Positions 17,614 to 25,811 of a DNA stretch of 64,000 bases are shown in pieces; positions within the stretch are counted from its first letter, which is position 1, and each line of letters opens with the position of its first letter. Source of the DNA: Chitinophagaceae bacterium (lineage in GTDB: Bacteria; Bacteroidota; Bacteroidia; Chitinophagales; Chitinophagaceae); NCBI GenBank assembly GCA_016719015.1, contig JADKAZ010000006.1, positions 62,001 to 126,000 of the forward strand. The letters run 5' to 3'. The notes beneath the pieces were generated by a model. It was given only the letters and a program-made list of their open reading frames with translations, was not told the DNA's origin and made no database searches. A program made the translations under genes and the position numbers.

Positions 17614-19269
17614 ATGTCAACGAACAAAAGCCCGGTTGCCAGGATACTGAACCTGCTGCGACTGGAGCGAAAAGAAATAACTGCTGTATACTTCTATGCC
17701 ATCCTGAATGGATTGATACAGCTCTCATTGCCTGTGGGAGTACAGGCCATTATTGGATATGTGCTCGGTGCCTCGATGCGGGCATCATTGGTGGTACTCA
17801 TCGCCCTGGTAGTGCTGGGTGTGCTGATTGCCGGCATCATGCAGATAAACCAGATGAAAATTATTGAGAAGATACAGCAAAAGCTTTTTGTCCGCTATTC
17901 CTTTGCTTTTGCGCAACATATTCCCAACATGGACTTAAAAAAGAATGATTCCGTTTACCTGCCTGAGTTGATAAATCGCTTTTTTGATGTGCCATTGTTG
18001 CAAAAAAGTTTATCGAAAATATTACTGGATATTCCAACAGCTGTGATACAGATTCTGTTTGGATTGCTGTTACTGTCCTTTTACCACCCCGCTTTTATTT
18101 TATTTGGTGTACTACTGGTGGCCATTCTACTTCTTATCCTTAAATATACCGGTGGAAAAGGTCTTGCAACCAGCCTGGAAAAAAGTAAATACAAGTATAA
18201 AGTAGCAGCTTGGCTGGAAGAAATGGCAAGAGTGATAAAATCAACCAGATTATCAAAGCAAAACGAACTGTATCTGCAAAAAACAGATGATGAAGTGAGC
18301 AACTACCTTACTGCCCGCAATAATCACTTCAACGTTTTACTTTTCCAGTTTAATGTGCTGGTCATCTTCAAGACACTTATCACAGCCGCTATGCTGATTG
18401 TGGGCACCATGCTGATGGTAAATCAGCAATTAACCGTCGGCCAGTTTATTGCGGCAGAGATTGTTATTCTCCTGGTATTAAATTCTGTAGAAAAACTAAT
18501 CATTAACCTGGGCAGTGTATATGATACGCTGACCGCTGTAGAAAAAGCATCTGAAATAACAGACAAGCCAGTAGAAAAAAATGGCACACTCCAAGTCGCA
18601 GAAACTAACAAGGGTATCCAGCTTGAACTGAAAGATCTTAGTTTCAGCTATACAGGTGTATCGGATGTTTTACAAAATATATCATTGAAAATTCAACCCA
18701 ACGAGAAAGTATGCATCAGCGGCAAAGACAGTTCCGGTAAATCCACTTTACTGAAACTAATGACAGGTTCATACACGGATTTTACCGGTTCAATTTTGAT
18801 AGATGATGTACCCCTGGGGAATTACAACCTCGACTCTTTAAGAGCACAAACAGGTGTGTTAATGAACCAGCAAGATATTTTCCAGGGAACATTATTAGAA
18901 AATATCGCTTTGGGCAATCCTTCCGTAACCATGGATGCTGTAAAAGAATATGCTGCTAAAACGGGACTAAGTGATTTTATCGCTTCGCTTAAAGATGGTT
19001 ATGACACCATGCTGGACCCAACCGGCAAACGGTTGCCCAGGAATGTGGTACATCGTATCCTGCTGGTAAGGGCATTAGTGTGCAAGCCACGGCTATTGCT
19101 GCTTGAAGAGCCCTGGCTGAACTTCAATAATGAACACCGCAGACAAATCTTGCAATTATTAAAAGAAATAACAAATACAACCCTTGTAGTAGTAACGAAT
19201 GACGAAGAATATATACAACAGTGTGATAAAGTAATTGTGATGAATGAAAACGGAAGTCTTAACAAATAA
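17614..19269 (+). CDS. ABC transporter permease/ATPase of type I secretion type, degenerate ATPase motifs
   Basis: A 551-residue half-transporter: six membrane segments at about 20-300, then a nucleotide-binding domain at about 335-551. There is no N-terminal C39 peptidase domain. Walker A is intact (GKDSSGKST, 370-378) and a Q-loop glutamine is present (MNQQDIF). The signature normally LSGGQ reads LPRNV (474-478), the Walker B aspartate is replaced (LLLLEEP, 494-500), and the switch histidine is asparagine (VTND, N529). ATP binding is thus likely but hydrolysis doubtful unless another subunit contributes. HlyD- and TolC-type genes follow immediately, so it should form the inner-membrane part of a tripartite exporter of unknown cargo. 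Confidence 0.85.
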   Translation: MSTNKSPVARILNLLRLERKEITAVYFYAILNGLIQLSLPVGVQAIIGYVLGASMRASLVVLIALVVLGVLIAGIMQINQMKIIEKIQQKLFVRYSFAFAQHIPNMDLKKNDSVYLPELINRFFDVPLLQKSLSKILLDIPTAVIQILFGLLLLSFYHPAFILFGVLLVAILLLILKYTGGKGLATSLEKSKYKYKVAAWLEEMARVIKSTRLSKQNELYLQKTDDEVSNYLTARNNHFNVLLFQFNVLVIFKTLITAAMLIVGTMLMVNQQLTVGQFIAAEIVILLVLNSVEKLIINLGSVYDTLTAVEKASEITDKPVEKNGTLQVAETNKGIQLELKDLSFSYTGVSDVLQNISLKIQPNEKVCISGKDSSGKSTLLKLMTGSYTDFTGSILIDDVPLGNYNLDSLRAQTGVLMNQQDIFQGTLLENIALGNPSVTMDAVKEYAAKTGLSDFIASLKDGYDTMLDPTGKRLPRNVVHRILLVRALVCKPRLLLLEEPWLNFNNEHRRQILQLLKEITNTTLVVVTNDEEYIQQCDKVIVMNENGSLNK

Positions 19270-19279
19270 ATACATTGAC

Positions 19280-20587
19280 ATGAACAACCTGAAATCATAT
19301 TCACTTATATATCATTACAACAAAAAAAGTAAGGTAAAGCTTTGGTTTTTTATCTGCGCTGGTATATTTATCATTTTTCTTTTTCTGCCGTGGACTCAAA
19401 ATGTGAGAGCTATGGGTTCGGTTACGACTTTGTACCAGGACCAGCGGCCACAACAAGTCAATACTATTATTGGTGGCCGGGTAATGAAATGGCATATCAA
19501 AGAAGGCGATTATGTAAAAGCTGGCGATACTTTAGTACAACTAACGGAGGTAAAAGTAGATTACCTCGACCCTGATCTATTGCAACGAACCCAGGAACAA
19601 TTGGCCGGCAAACAATTATCAGTAGAATATTATAAAAGTAAAGTAGGTGTGGCTGATCAGCAGATTGGTGCTATCAATTCTGGTTTACAATTAAAATTAA
19701 ACCAATTGCTCAATAAACTTAACCAGCTAAACCTGAAAGTACAGGCCGACAGTGCTGAAGCAGTTGCTGCTAATAATGACTTTTCTATTGGCACCAAACA
19801 ATATAACCGGCAAAAAGCAATGTATGACAGCGGTCTGGTTTCCTTAACCCAATTAGAAATAAGAAACCAGCAATACCAGAATGCATTGGCAAAAAAAATA
19901 AGTGCAGAAAATAAGCTGGCAAACTCAAAACAGGACCTGACTATTACCCGAATTGAAATGAATGCACAACAACAGGAGAACATTGAAAAAGTAACTAAGG
20001 CACAGGGAGAGCAATTTCAATCACTAACACAAATTGCCAGCGGACAGGCAGATATAGCCAAATTAGAAAATCAATATGCCAGTTATAATATCCGCAATGG
20101 AATGTATTATGTACTGGCATCGCAAAGCGGACAAATTGTAAAAGCCCAGAAAGCAGGTATTGGTGAGTTTGTAAAAGAGGGTGACATGATTGCGGAAATT
20201 GTACCGGATAAAATTCAGTATGCAGTAGAACTATTTGTTCGTCCGTTGGATTTGCCCCTATTAGCCCAGGGGCAAAAAGTTCGCTTTCTTTTTGATGGTT
20301 TTCCCGCAATCGTATTCAGTGGGTGGCCAAAGGCATCATCGGGCACATTTGGCGGTGTGATAGTGGCGGTGGAAAGTAATGTAAGTGTGAATGGAAAATT
20401 CCGGGTGCTGGTAAAAGAGGATCCTACAGACAAACCATGGCCGAAACAATTAAAGATAGGTGCCGGTGCACAGGGTATTGCATTATTAAAAGATGTACCG
20501 GTGTGGTATGAGCTTTGGCGGAATATCAATGGCTTTCCTCCTGATTACTATAAACCATCAGTTGATGTAAATAAAAAATCAAAATGA
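19280..20587 (+). CDS. HlyD-family periplasmic adaptor
   Basis: The membrane-fusion component that would link the ABC protein to the TolC-like outer-membrane channel. From the ATG at 19280 it has 435 residues; an ATG at 19244 would overlap the ABC gene by 26 bases. One membrane anchor lies near 20-45, followed by a biotinyl/lipoyl-like half (VKAGDTLVQL), a long coiled-coil hairpin (about 90-260), the second lipoyl half (SQSGQIVKAQKAGIGEFVKEGD, split by the hairpin), and a C-terminal beta-barrel part. The TolC gene start overlaps its stop as ATGA. Confidence 0.88.
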   Translation: MNNLKSYSLIYHYNKKSKVKLWFFICAGIFIIFLFLPWTQNVRAMGSVTTLYQDQRPQQVNTIIGGRVMKWHIKEGDYVKAGDTLVQLTEVKVDYLDPDLLQRTQEQLAGKQLSVEYYKSKVGVADQQIGAINSGLQLKLNQLLNKLNQLNLKVQADSAEAVAANNDFSIGTKQYNRQKAMYDSGLVSLTQLEIRNQQYQNALAKKISAENKLANSKQDLTITRIEMNAQQQENIEKVTKAQGEQFQSLTQIASGQADIAKLENQYASYNIRNGMYYVLASQSGQIVKAQKAGIGEFVKEGDMIAEIVPDKIQYAVELFVRPLDLPLLAQGQKVRFLFDGFPAIVFSGWPKASSGTFGGVIVAVESNVSVNGKFRVLVKEDPTDKPWPKQLKIGAGAQGIALLKDVPVWYELWRNINGFPPDYYKPSVDVNKKSK

Positions 20588-22065
20588 TTACGTATAGAAA
20601 ATATAGAACATATAAATGGCTTCGCAGAAGAAATATCCGGCGCAGGATGCTGCTTATTATTTGTTTCCTGATCATTGCTCTGTTGGGGGTATCTCTATTC
20701 TCAGCTGCTCAAAATAGTCAGGATAAAAGAACACTTTCACCTCAACAGGTAATGGAAATTGTGAAACAATTTCATCCGGTAGCAAAACAAGCCGATATAT
20801 TTATCGAGAAAGCTAAAGCCGATGTCACGATAGCTAAAGGAATGTTTGATCCCGTTCTAAAAAATGAAACTGCTCAAAAAACATTTGATGGCACGGATTA
20901 CTATTTATACAATCGTCCGGAACTTGCTATTCCCACCTGGTTTGGTATAGAAGTATCAGCAGGATTAGAAAAGTTATCCGGCAGCCGAACATCACCAGAA
21001 GAAACACAGGGAGAAACGAGTTACTTCGGTATCAGCATTCCATTAGCAAAAAATTTGCTGATGGATAAAAGAAGGGCGGCTTTGCAATCAGCAAAAATAT
21101 ACCGCACTGCATCCGAAGCAGAAAAAAGAAATATGCTGAACAACCTGCTACTGGATGTAATGAAAAGCTATTGGACATGGGCACAGCATTTTCAGGCATA
21201 TAAAATACTAACCGAAGCAGTAGCTGTAAATGAAAAACGGGTGCATTTAATAAGAACAGCTTTTCAATTAGGCGACCGGCCTGCTATTGATACAACAGAA
21301 GCATTAACACAATTACAAAATTTTGAATTGCTGCAAAGTCAGGCCTGGTTAGATTTTCAAAATGCGGGATTGGATTTATCTGTTTATTTATGGACAGCCG
21401 AAACACAGCCTTATAATTTACCGGAACTCATAACGCCAGCTGCCGATTTACAAACTATCACCCTGAATGAAGCTATTCTACCCGACTTAAATAATCTATT
21501 GTCTGTTGCCCGTCTTAACCATCCGGAACTGGTACTTTACAATTATAAGTTGGATATACTGGGAATTGAAAAGAAACTAAAGTTCCAGGAATTATTGCCC
21601 GTAATAAACTTTCGTTACAATCAATTGGGTAAAGGATATAATGTGCTGAAAACTGCTTCCGGCCCCTTATTTGAAAATAATTTTCAATACGGCTTATCAT
21701 TAGGCATACCCCTTCGTCTTTCACAAGGCAGGGGAGAATACCGAAAAGCAAAATTAAAAATAACTGAAACTCAATTGCAACAAAGCCAGAAACAATTGCA
21801 GATTGAAAATAAAGTAAAAAGCTATTATAATGAATTGGTGACTCTTAAATTACAGATAGTATTGCAGGAAAAAGCCTATAAAAATTATTATGCCTTACAG
21901 CGGGGGGAAGAAATCCGTTTCCTGGCCGGGGAAAGTTCTTTGTTTCTAATTAACGCCAGGGAAAATAAAACATTAGAGGCATTGCAAAAACTACAAGAAC
22001 TAAAAGCTAAGTTTTTTAAAACAGAAAATCTGCTGCAATGGTCAGCAGGTAACCTATTACAATAA
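20584..22065 (+). CDS. TolC-family outer-membrane channel protein
   Basis: A 493-residue outer-membrane efflux protein with two long helical repeats typical of the TolC fold (alternating Gln/Glu/Lys-rich helices at about 60-240 and 290-480). The start ATG overlaps the HlyD stop by four bases. The N-terminus is unusual: about 22 Arg/Lys/Tyr-rich residues precede the hydrophobic export segment (about 23-42, ending FSAAQ), which is long for a signal peptide. No closer internal start is obvious except M22. It completes the three-gene exporter operon. Confidence 0.87.
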   Translation: MITYRKYRTYKWLRRRNIRRRMLLIICFLIIALLGVSLFSAAQNSQDKRTLSPQQVMEIVKQFHPVAKQADIFIEKAKADVTIAKGMFDPVLKNETAQKTFDGTDYYLYNRPELAIPTWFGIEVSAGLEKLSGSRTSPEETQGETSYFGISIPLAKNLLMDKRRAALQSAKIYRTASEAEKRNMLNNLLLDVMKSYWTWAQHFQAYKILTEAVAVNEKRVHLIRTAFQLGDRPAIDTTEALTQLQNFELLQSQAWLDFQNAGLDLSVYLWTAETQPYNLPELITPAADLQTITLNEAILPDLNNLLSVARLNHPELVLYNYKLDILGIEKKLKFQELLPVINFRYNQLGKGYNVLKTASGPLFENNFQYGLSLGIPLRLSQGRGEYRKAKLKITETQLQQSQKQLQIENKVKSYYNELVTLKLQIVLQEKAYKNYYALQRGEEIRFLAGESSLFLINARENKTLEALQKLQELKAKFFKTENLLQWSAGNLLQ

Positions 22066-22091
22066 TTATATAACCTTAAAAATTTAAAATT

Positions 22092-22406
22092 ATGAAATGT
22101 CCTAATTGCGAAGAATTACTGGTAATGACAGAAAGACAAGGAGTAGAAATAGACTACTGCCCGAAGTGCCGTGGAGTATGGCTAGACAAAGGCGAGTTAG
22201 ATAAAATAATTGAAAAATCCGCTGCAGCAGAATCAAAGCAACAGTTTAAAAAATACGATGAAAAAGGGAACCAGCGGACAAATGACGATGATGACGACGA
22301 TGATGACGAAGGCGGCTTCTTTAACAGGAACAGAAGAAATGATGCAAACGAAAACCCAAATCGGAGACGTGGTGGATTTTTAAGTAACTTGTTTGACATT
22401 GATTAA
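22092..22406 (+). CDS. Zinc-ribbon protein (zf-TFIIB type)
   Basis: A 104-residue soluble protein. The N-terminus has two CxxC knuckles (MKCPNC and YCPKCRGVWLDKGEL), the signature of zf-TFIIB domain proteins. The rest is low complexity: a run of eight aspartates (about 66-73), then Gly/Asn/Arg-rich sequence. It probably binds one zinc ion; its role is unknown. It lies 26 bases after the TolC gene and 19 bases before terC, so it may share their transcript. Confidence 0.8.
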   Translation: MKCPNCEELLVMTERQGVEIDYCPKCRGVWLDKGELDKIIEKSAAAESKQQFKKYDEKGNQRTNDDDDDDDDEGGFFNRNRRNDANENPNRRRGGFLSNLFDID

Positions 22407-22425
22407 AAAGATAAATTAATTCATC

Positions 22426-23175
22426 GTGGACTATCAACTCATTATTTCGCTTCTTACACTTATAGCACTGGAAGTAGTATTAGGCATAGATAATATAATC
22501 TTCATTTCTATTCTTGCCGGGAAACTACCACCTCAACAGCAGCGTAAAGCAAGAAATATCGGCATTCTGCTGGCCATGGTAATGCGGCTGGGGCTGTTGG
22601 CAATCATCTCTGTTATTATGAAGCTGGATAATGAGTTGTTTAACCTTTTCAACAACAGCTTCAGTGGAAAAGACCTGATACTGATACTAGGTGGTTTATT
22701 CCTCCTTTATAAAAGTGTAAAAGAAATGTACCATAAAATGGAAGGTGAACATGAAGATGGGGAGAAGAAAATAACCACCGCCAGTTTTGCCAGTATTATC
22801 GGGCAAATACTTTTGCTGGACCTAGTGTTTTCCGTTGATTCAATCATTACCGCTGTTGGCCTGGCCAATGAATTATGGGTAATGTATGTTGCAGTTATTG
22901 TAACAGTTATTATTATGCTTATTGCAGCAGCACCTATCAGCAATTTTGTAAATAAACATCCGGCATTTAAAATTCTTGCATTGAGCTTCTTAATGTTAAT
23001 TGGTTTTACGCTGCTGGTGGAAGGTTTTGGTGTGCATATTCCAAAAGGGTACATCTATTTTGCTATGGCCTTCTCGCTGCTGGTAGATGTGATACAAATG
23101 AAAGTGTCAGGGAAAAAATCGAAGCCTGTAAAATTGAATGAACACTATACGGATGATAATAAGCCGTTGAGCTAA
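22426..23175 (+). CDS. TerC family integral membrane protein
   Basis: A 249-residue protein with about seven membrane segments beginning at a GTG codon. The family motifs are present: LEVVLGIDNIIFISIL near 17-32 and the paired LLDLVFSVDSIITAVG near 128-143, whose acidic residues are proposed to bind metal. TerC/Alx proteins act in manganese export and in metalation of secreted proteins. Its gene ends three bases before the stop of the convergent DUF2490 gene. An 11-bp inverted repeat (23203-23213 with 23228-23238) inside that gene's end may serve as its terminator. Confidence 0.88.
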   Translation: MDYQLIISLLTLIALEVVLGIDNIIFISILAGKLPPQQQRKARNIGILLAMVMRLGLLAIISVIMKLDNELFNLFNNSFSGKDLILILGGLFLLYKSVKEMYHKMEGEHEDGEKKITTASFASIIGQILLLDLVFSVDSIITAVGLANELWVMYVAVIVTVIIMLIAAAPISNFVNKHPAFKILALSFLMLIGFTLLVEGFGVHIPKGYIYFAMAFSLLVDVIQMKVSGKKSKPVKLNEHYTDDNKPLS

Positions 23176-23178
23176 CCA

Positions 23179-23928
23179 TTACCAGTTAAAAAATGAAGAA
23201 ATAACAACACCATTATTGCGTTGCATGATGGTGTTGTTATTTACTCGTCGTCCCTGTTGCAATGTTTGGTTGAAGTAACCAGCCTCCAGTGATATTTTTT
23301 TATTCAGCTTTAGTCCCACTAATAAAAAAATACGGTTTTGATCAAAAATGTTGGTGCCCAGATTTTTTCCTGCACCAATAAAAATTTCATCCGCGGCTGC
23401 GCCGTAAAACTGTCTATCTTCTTTTGTCCAAAATGGATACTGTGTCCTGAACTGATAGCGGAAGCGATGCAGAAAAAACCAGTCTTCAATCTCCCGGTTG
23501 CCGGCCGTACCAGCTTTCACCCTCCCAAGCCAACGTTGCTCAATACGGAAGCGATGAGTAAATAAAACTTTCCCAGATGATTGCCGCAGGGTTAACTGTT
23601 CATACAAACGATGCTCAGGAAAAGTACCGTTGTTAGCAATAGGATAATCTCCGTAAGGAAATGTTTCTGCCCAGGCATAACCAATATGGGCAATCACATT
23701 ATCATTTAGCTTGTAATTAGCACCGATACGCAACAGGCCCTGCTGCCAGTACTTCAGTCCCTTTTCCCTTCGCCATTGGTATTCCGCATGCAGGCTCCAT
23801 TTTTTATTAAGGGGAATTGTATTGAACGTTTGAAGCCAGTTGGTATTATTGAAATCATTCACCCTGTCATTCTGGGCATGACTGCATATTGTTAGTACCA
23901 ACAAAAATGATACAGCGAAATTTTTCAT
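23179..23928 (-). CDS. DUF2490 outer-membrane protein of the carbon operon
   Basis: A 249-residue exported protein with signal peptide ending CSHAQ. It carries the DUF2490 pattern: WLQTFNTIPLNKKWSLHAEYQWR at the start of the mature part, LFTHRFRIEQRW, and an aromatic end SSFFNW, consistent with a 10- to 12-strand barrel. The gene starts eight bases after the dabB stop, so it is the last gene of the inorganic-carbon operon. It could offer an outer-membrane path, but DUF2490 proteins are common and functionally undefined; the link is by position. Confidence 0.78.
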   Translation of the reverse strand: MKNFAVSFLLVLTICSHAQNDRVNDFNNTNWLQTFNTIPLNKKWSLHAEYQWRREKGLKYWQQGLLRIGANYKLNDNVIAHIGYAWAETFPYGDYPIANNGTFPEHRLYEQLTLRQSSGKVLFTHRFRIEQRWLGRVKAGTAGNREIEDWFFLHRFRYQFRTQYPFWTKEDRQFYGAAADEIFIGAGKNLGTNIFDQNRIFLLVGLKLNKKISLEAGYFNQTLQQGRRVNNNTIMQRNNGVVISSFFNW

Positions 23929-23936
23929 TCTTACAA

Positions 23937-25793
23937 TTAAGAACTCCTGAATGCCACAGGATGATTTAATTTTTTATGCGGGCCAAAAAAGATACGCAAC
24001 AAAATACGGAATGCAGACAGCTCAATAAATATAAGACATAGTGCCAGCAAAATTATTAATGCCAACTGATTACTATGCACATAAGTAAACATCACATCAA
24101 TACCTATGAAGGCTGCGGTTAATGGGAAGCCGAGCATCCCCATCGCTGATACTAAAAATAAAAAGCCGGTTGTATTTTGCTCATACACATATCCATGAAA
24201 CTGGTTAAGTGAAATATCGTTGTCAATTTTTTTTATTTTTTGCAAACAATAAAAACCCAGAATGAAAGCCAGCAATACACCACTTGCATAAAATATAATT
24301 TCAATCAGATTAATATGAGGTGCATTAAACAATACAGCTGCCATGATAAATAAATGGGCTGTTATCAGGTATATCCATGCTTTTATAGCAGATTTCCGGA
24401 AAGAAAAAGCAAATAGAATAACCATCAACGCAATGCTCATCAAAATAATTGGTAAAGCCCCATTTAAAGAAGGGATACTATCCTGACTGGTACAACCCAG
24501 AATCAAAAGGACGATACCAGCGGCAGCAAGAATAGCGATGAAAACACCGGACTGCAAAAATTGTAATTGTTTACCAATCCATTTAAAAGGACTCCACAAA
24601 TAAGTAAACATGATTGTATCAAGGTTCCATTCTTTAATACCCAGCATATAAATGGAAGCTTTTATTTTCGATACTATTTTTTGTGTTGGCTTAACGTAGT
24701 GAAAAAACTGGTGATGCACCAGATAGTTCAGTACCGAAGGCGAAACCAACAACTGGTAGGTTCTTAAAAAAGCATTGCCTGCAAAATGCACCAGTACTAG
24801 CCAATGAAAACCCAATGCTATTTCGATAAACATCAAACCAATTTGTGCAGCAGAGGAATAAGCAATTTGCGTTTTAACTGTTGGCTGCACCCTTGCAATC
24901 ATGGTAGCCATAATTGCTGTTATAGCACCAATGGCGATGATGACAATTTTTGCCCATAACATATCTTCCCAGAAAGGATGTGTACGCAACAATAGAAAAA
25001 CGCCGATATGTACACTCAGCGAACCGTAAAAGATGGCTGAAGAAGCAGTGGGACCTTCCATAGCTCGTGGTAACCAGGTGGTGAAAGGAAACTGTGCCGA
25101 TTTAATAGTCGCTGGTAAAATAATCATGCAAACTATAAAGATGGCCATGCCGGTTTGATTCGCCGCATTCGCAATCTCCTTTGCCTCTCCGAGTTGGGAA
25201 AAATTGATATTCTGGTGGGTGAGATGGTGCATCATCCACATGGCAAGCATTAATGCAACATCACTGATACGATAATTGGTAACGGCCTTGAAAGCATTTT
25301 TCACCGGCAAATAACGATTACGGTAAAAGGCAATTAATATAAATGAACAGATACCTTTTATTTCCCAGCCGATGAATAAGGTTTCAAAATTGCCGGCGAG
25401 GATAATAAAATTATACGCAGTAGCAAATAATAAGATGGTATTAAAAAAACGTTTAAACCCTTCATCCCGGTGCATATAATATTTACTGAAAGTTGCAACC
25501 AAAAAGAATAAGAAAGCACCAACAATACTGAAGACCGCTGTTACTTCATCATAGTACAACTGAATAGCAAAAACAAAATGGTCAGTTTCATAAAGCGTTG
25601 CCACTTTATGACTGATAGGGTCAAGACCATTTATCAACCACCAAACAAAAAATGAAAGCGCAATTAAAATGTTGGACACCTTAGCGAATCGCACAATTTT
25701 ACCAATAGCTTTTTCGCTTTTATTTTGCCATAAAAGTGTAGCAAAAAAAGCCAGCATCGGTATGGCGATAAATAAAATAAGTAATTGGTCCAT
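23937..25793 (-). CDS. dabB: DabB-type proton-conducting membrane subunit (NuoL-like)
   Basis: A 618-residue membrane protein of the Proton_antipo_M family, with about 14 or more spans. In the DAB complex the NuoL-like subunit is thought to let protons through to energise the DabA carbonic anhydrase-like subunit. Visible are GWEIKGICSFILIAFYRNR (about 145-163) and IKSAQFPFTTWLPRAMEGPTASSAI (near 230-255) that match NuoL helices; the HAATMV that follows in complex I is replaced by YGSLSVH. Only this NuoL-like gene and no other nuo gene is present, and dabA is 18 bases upstream, so DabB rather than complex I or an Mrp antiporter is favoured. Confidence 0.88.
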   Translation of the reverse strand: MDQLLILFIAIPMLAFFATLLWQNKSEKAIGKIVRFAKVSNILIALSFFVWWLINGLDPISHKVATLYETDHFVFAIQLYYDEVTAVFSIVGAFLFFLVATFSKYYMHRDEGFKRFFNTILLFATAYNFIILAGNFETLFIGWEIKGICSFILIAFYRNRYLPVKNAFKAVTNYRISDVALMLAMWMMHHLTHQNINFSQLGEAKEIANAANQTGMAIFIVCMIILPATIKSAQFPFTTWLPRAMEGPTASSAIFYGSLSVHIGVFLLLRTHPFWEDMLWAKIVIIAIGAITAIMATMIARVQPTVKTQIAYSSAAQIGLMFIEIALGFHWLVLVHFAGNAFLRTYQLLVSPSVLNYLVHHQFFHYVKPTQKIVSKIKASIYMLGIKEWNLDTIMFTYLWSPFKWIGKQLQFLQSGVFIAILAAAGIVLLILGCTSQDSIPSLNGALPIILMSIALMVILFAFSFRKSAIKAWIYLITAHLFIMAAVLFNAPHINLIEIIFYASGVLLAFILGFYCLQKIKKIDNDISLNQFHGYVYEQNTTGFLFLVSAMGMLGFPLTAAFIGIDVMFTYVHSNQLALIILLALCLIFIELSAFRILLRIFFGPHKKLNHPVAFRSS

Positions 25794-25811
25794 TTAAATT
25801 GTCTTCTTTAT

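Noticed and set aside
22280..22310. GAC/GAT tandem repeats in the zinc-ribbon gene as a microsatellite
   Set aside because: The codons alternate and encode an acidic run inside an intact gene; ordinary low complexity.
23937..25793. NuoL-like gene as part of complex I or an Mrp antiporter
   Set aside because: No other nuo or mrp genes, and it is 18 bases from a DUF2309/DabA gene.
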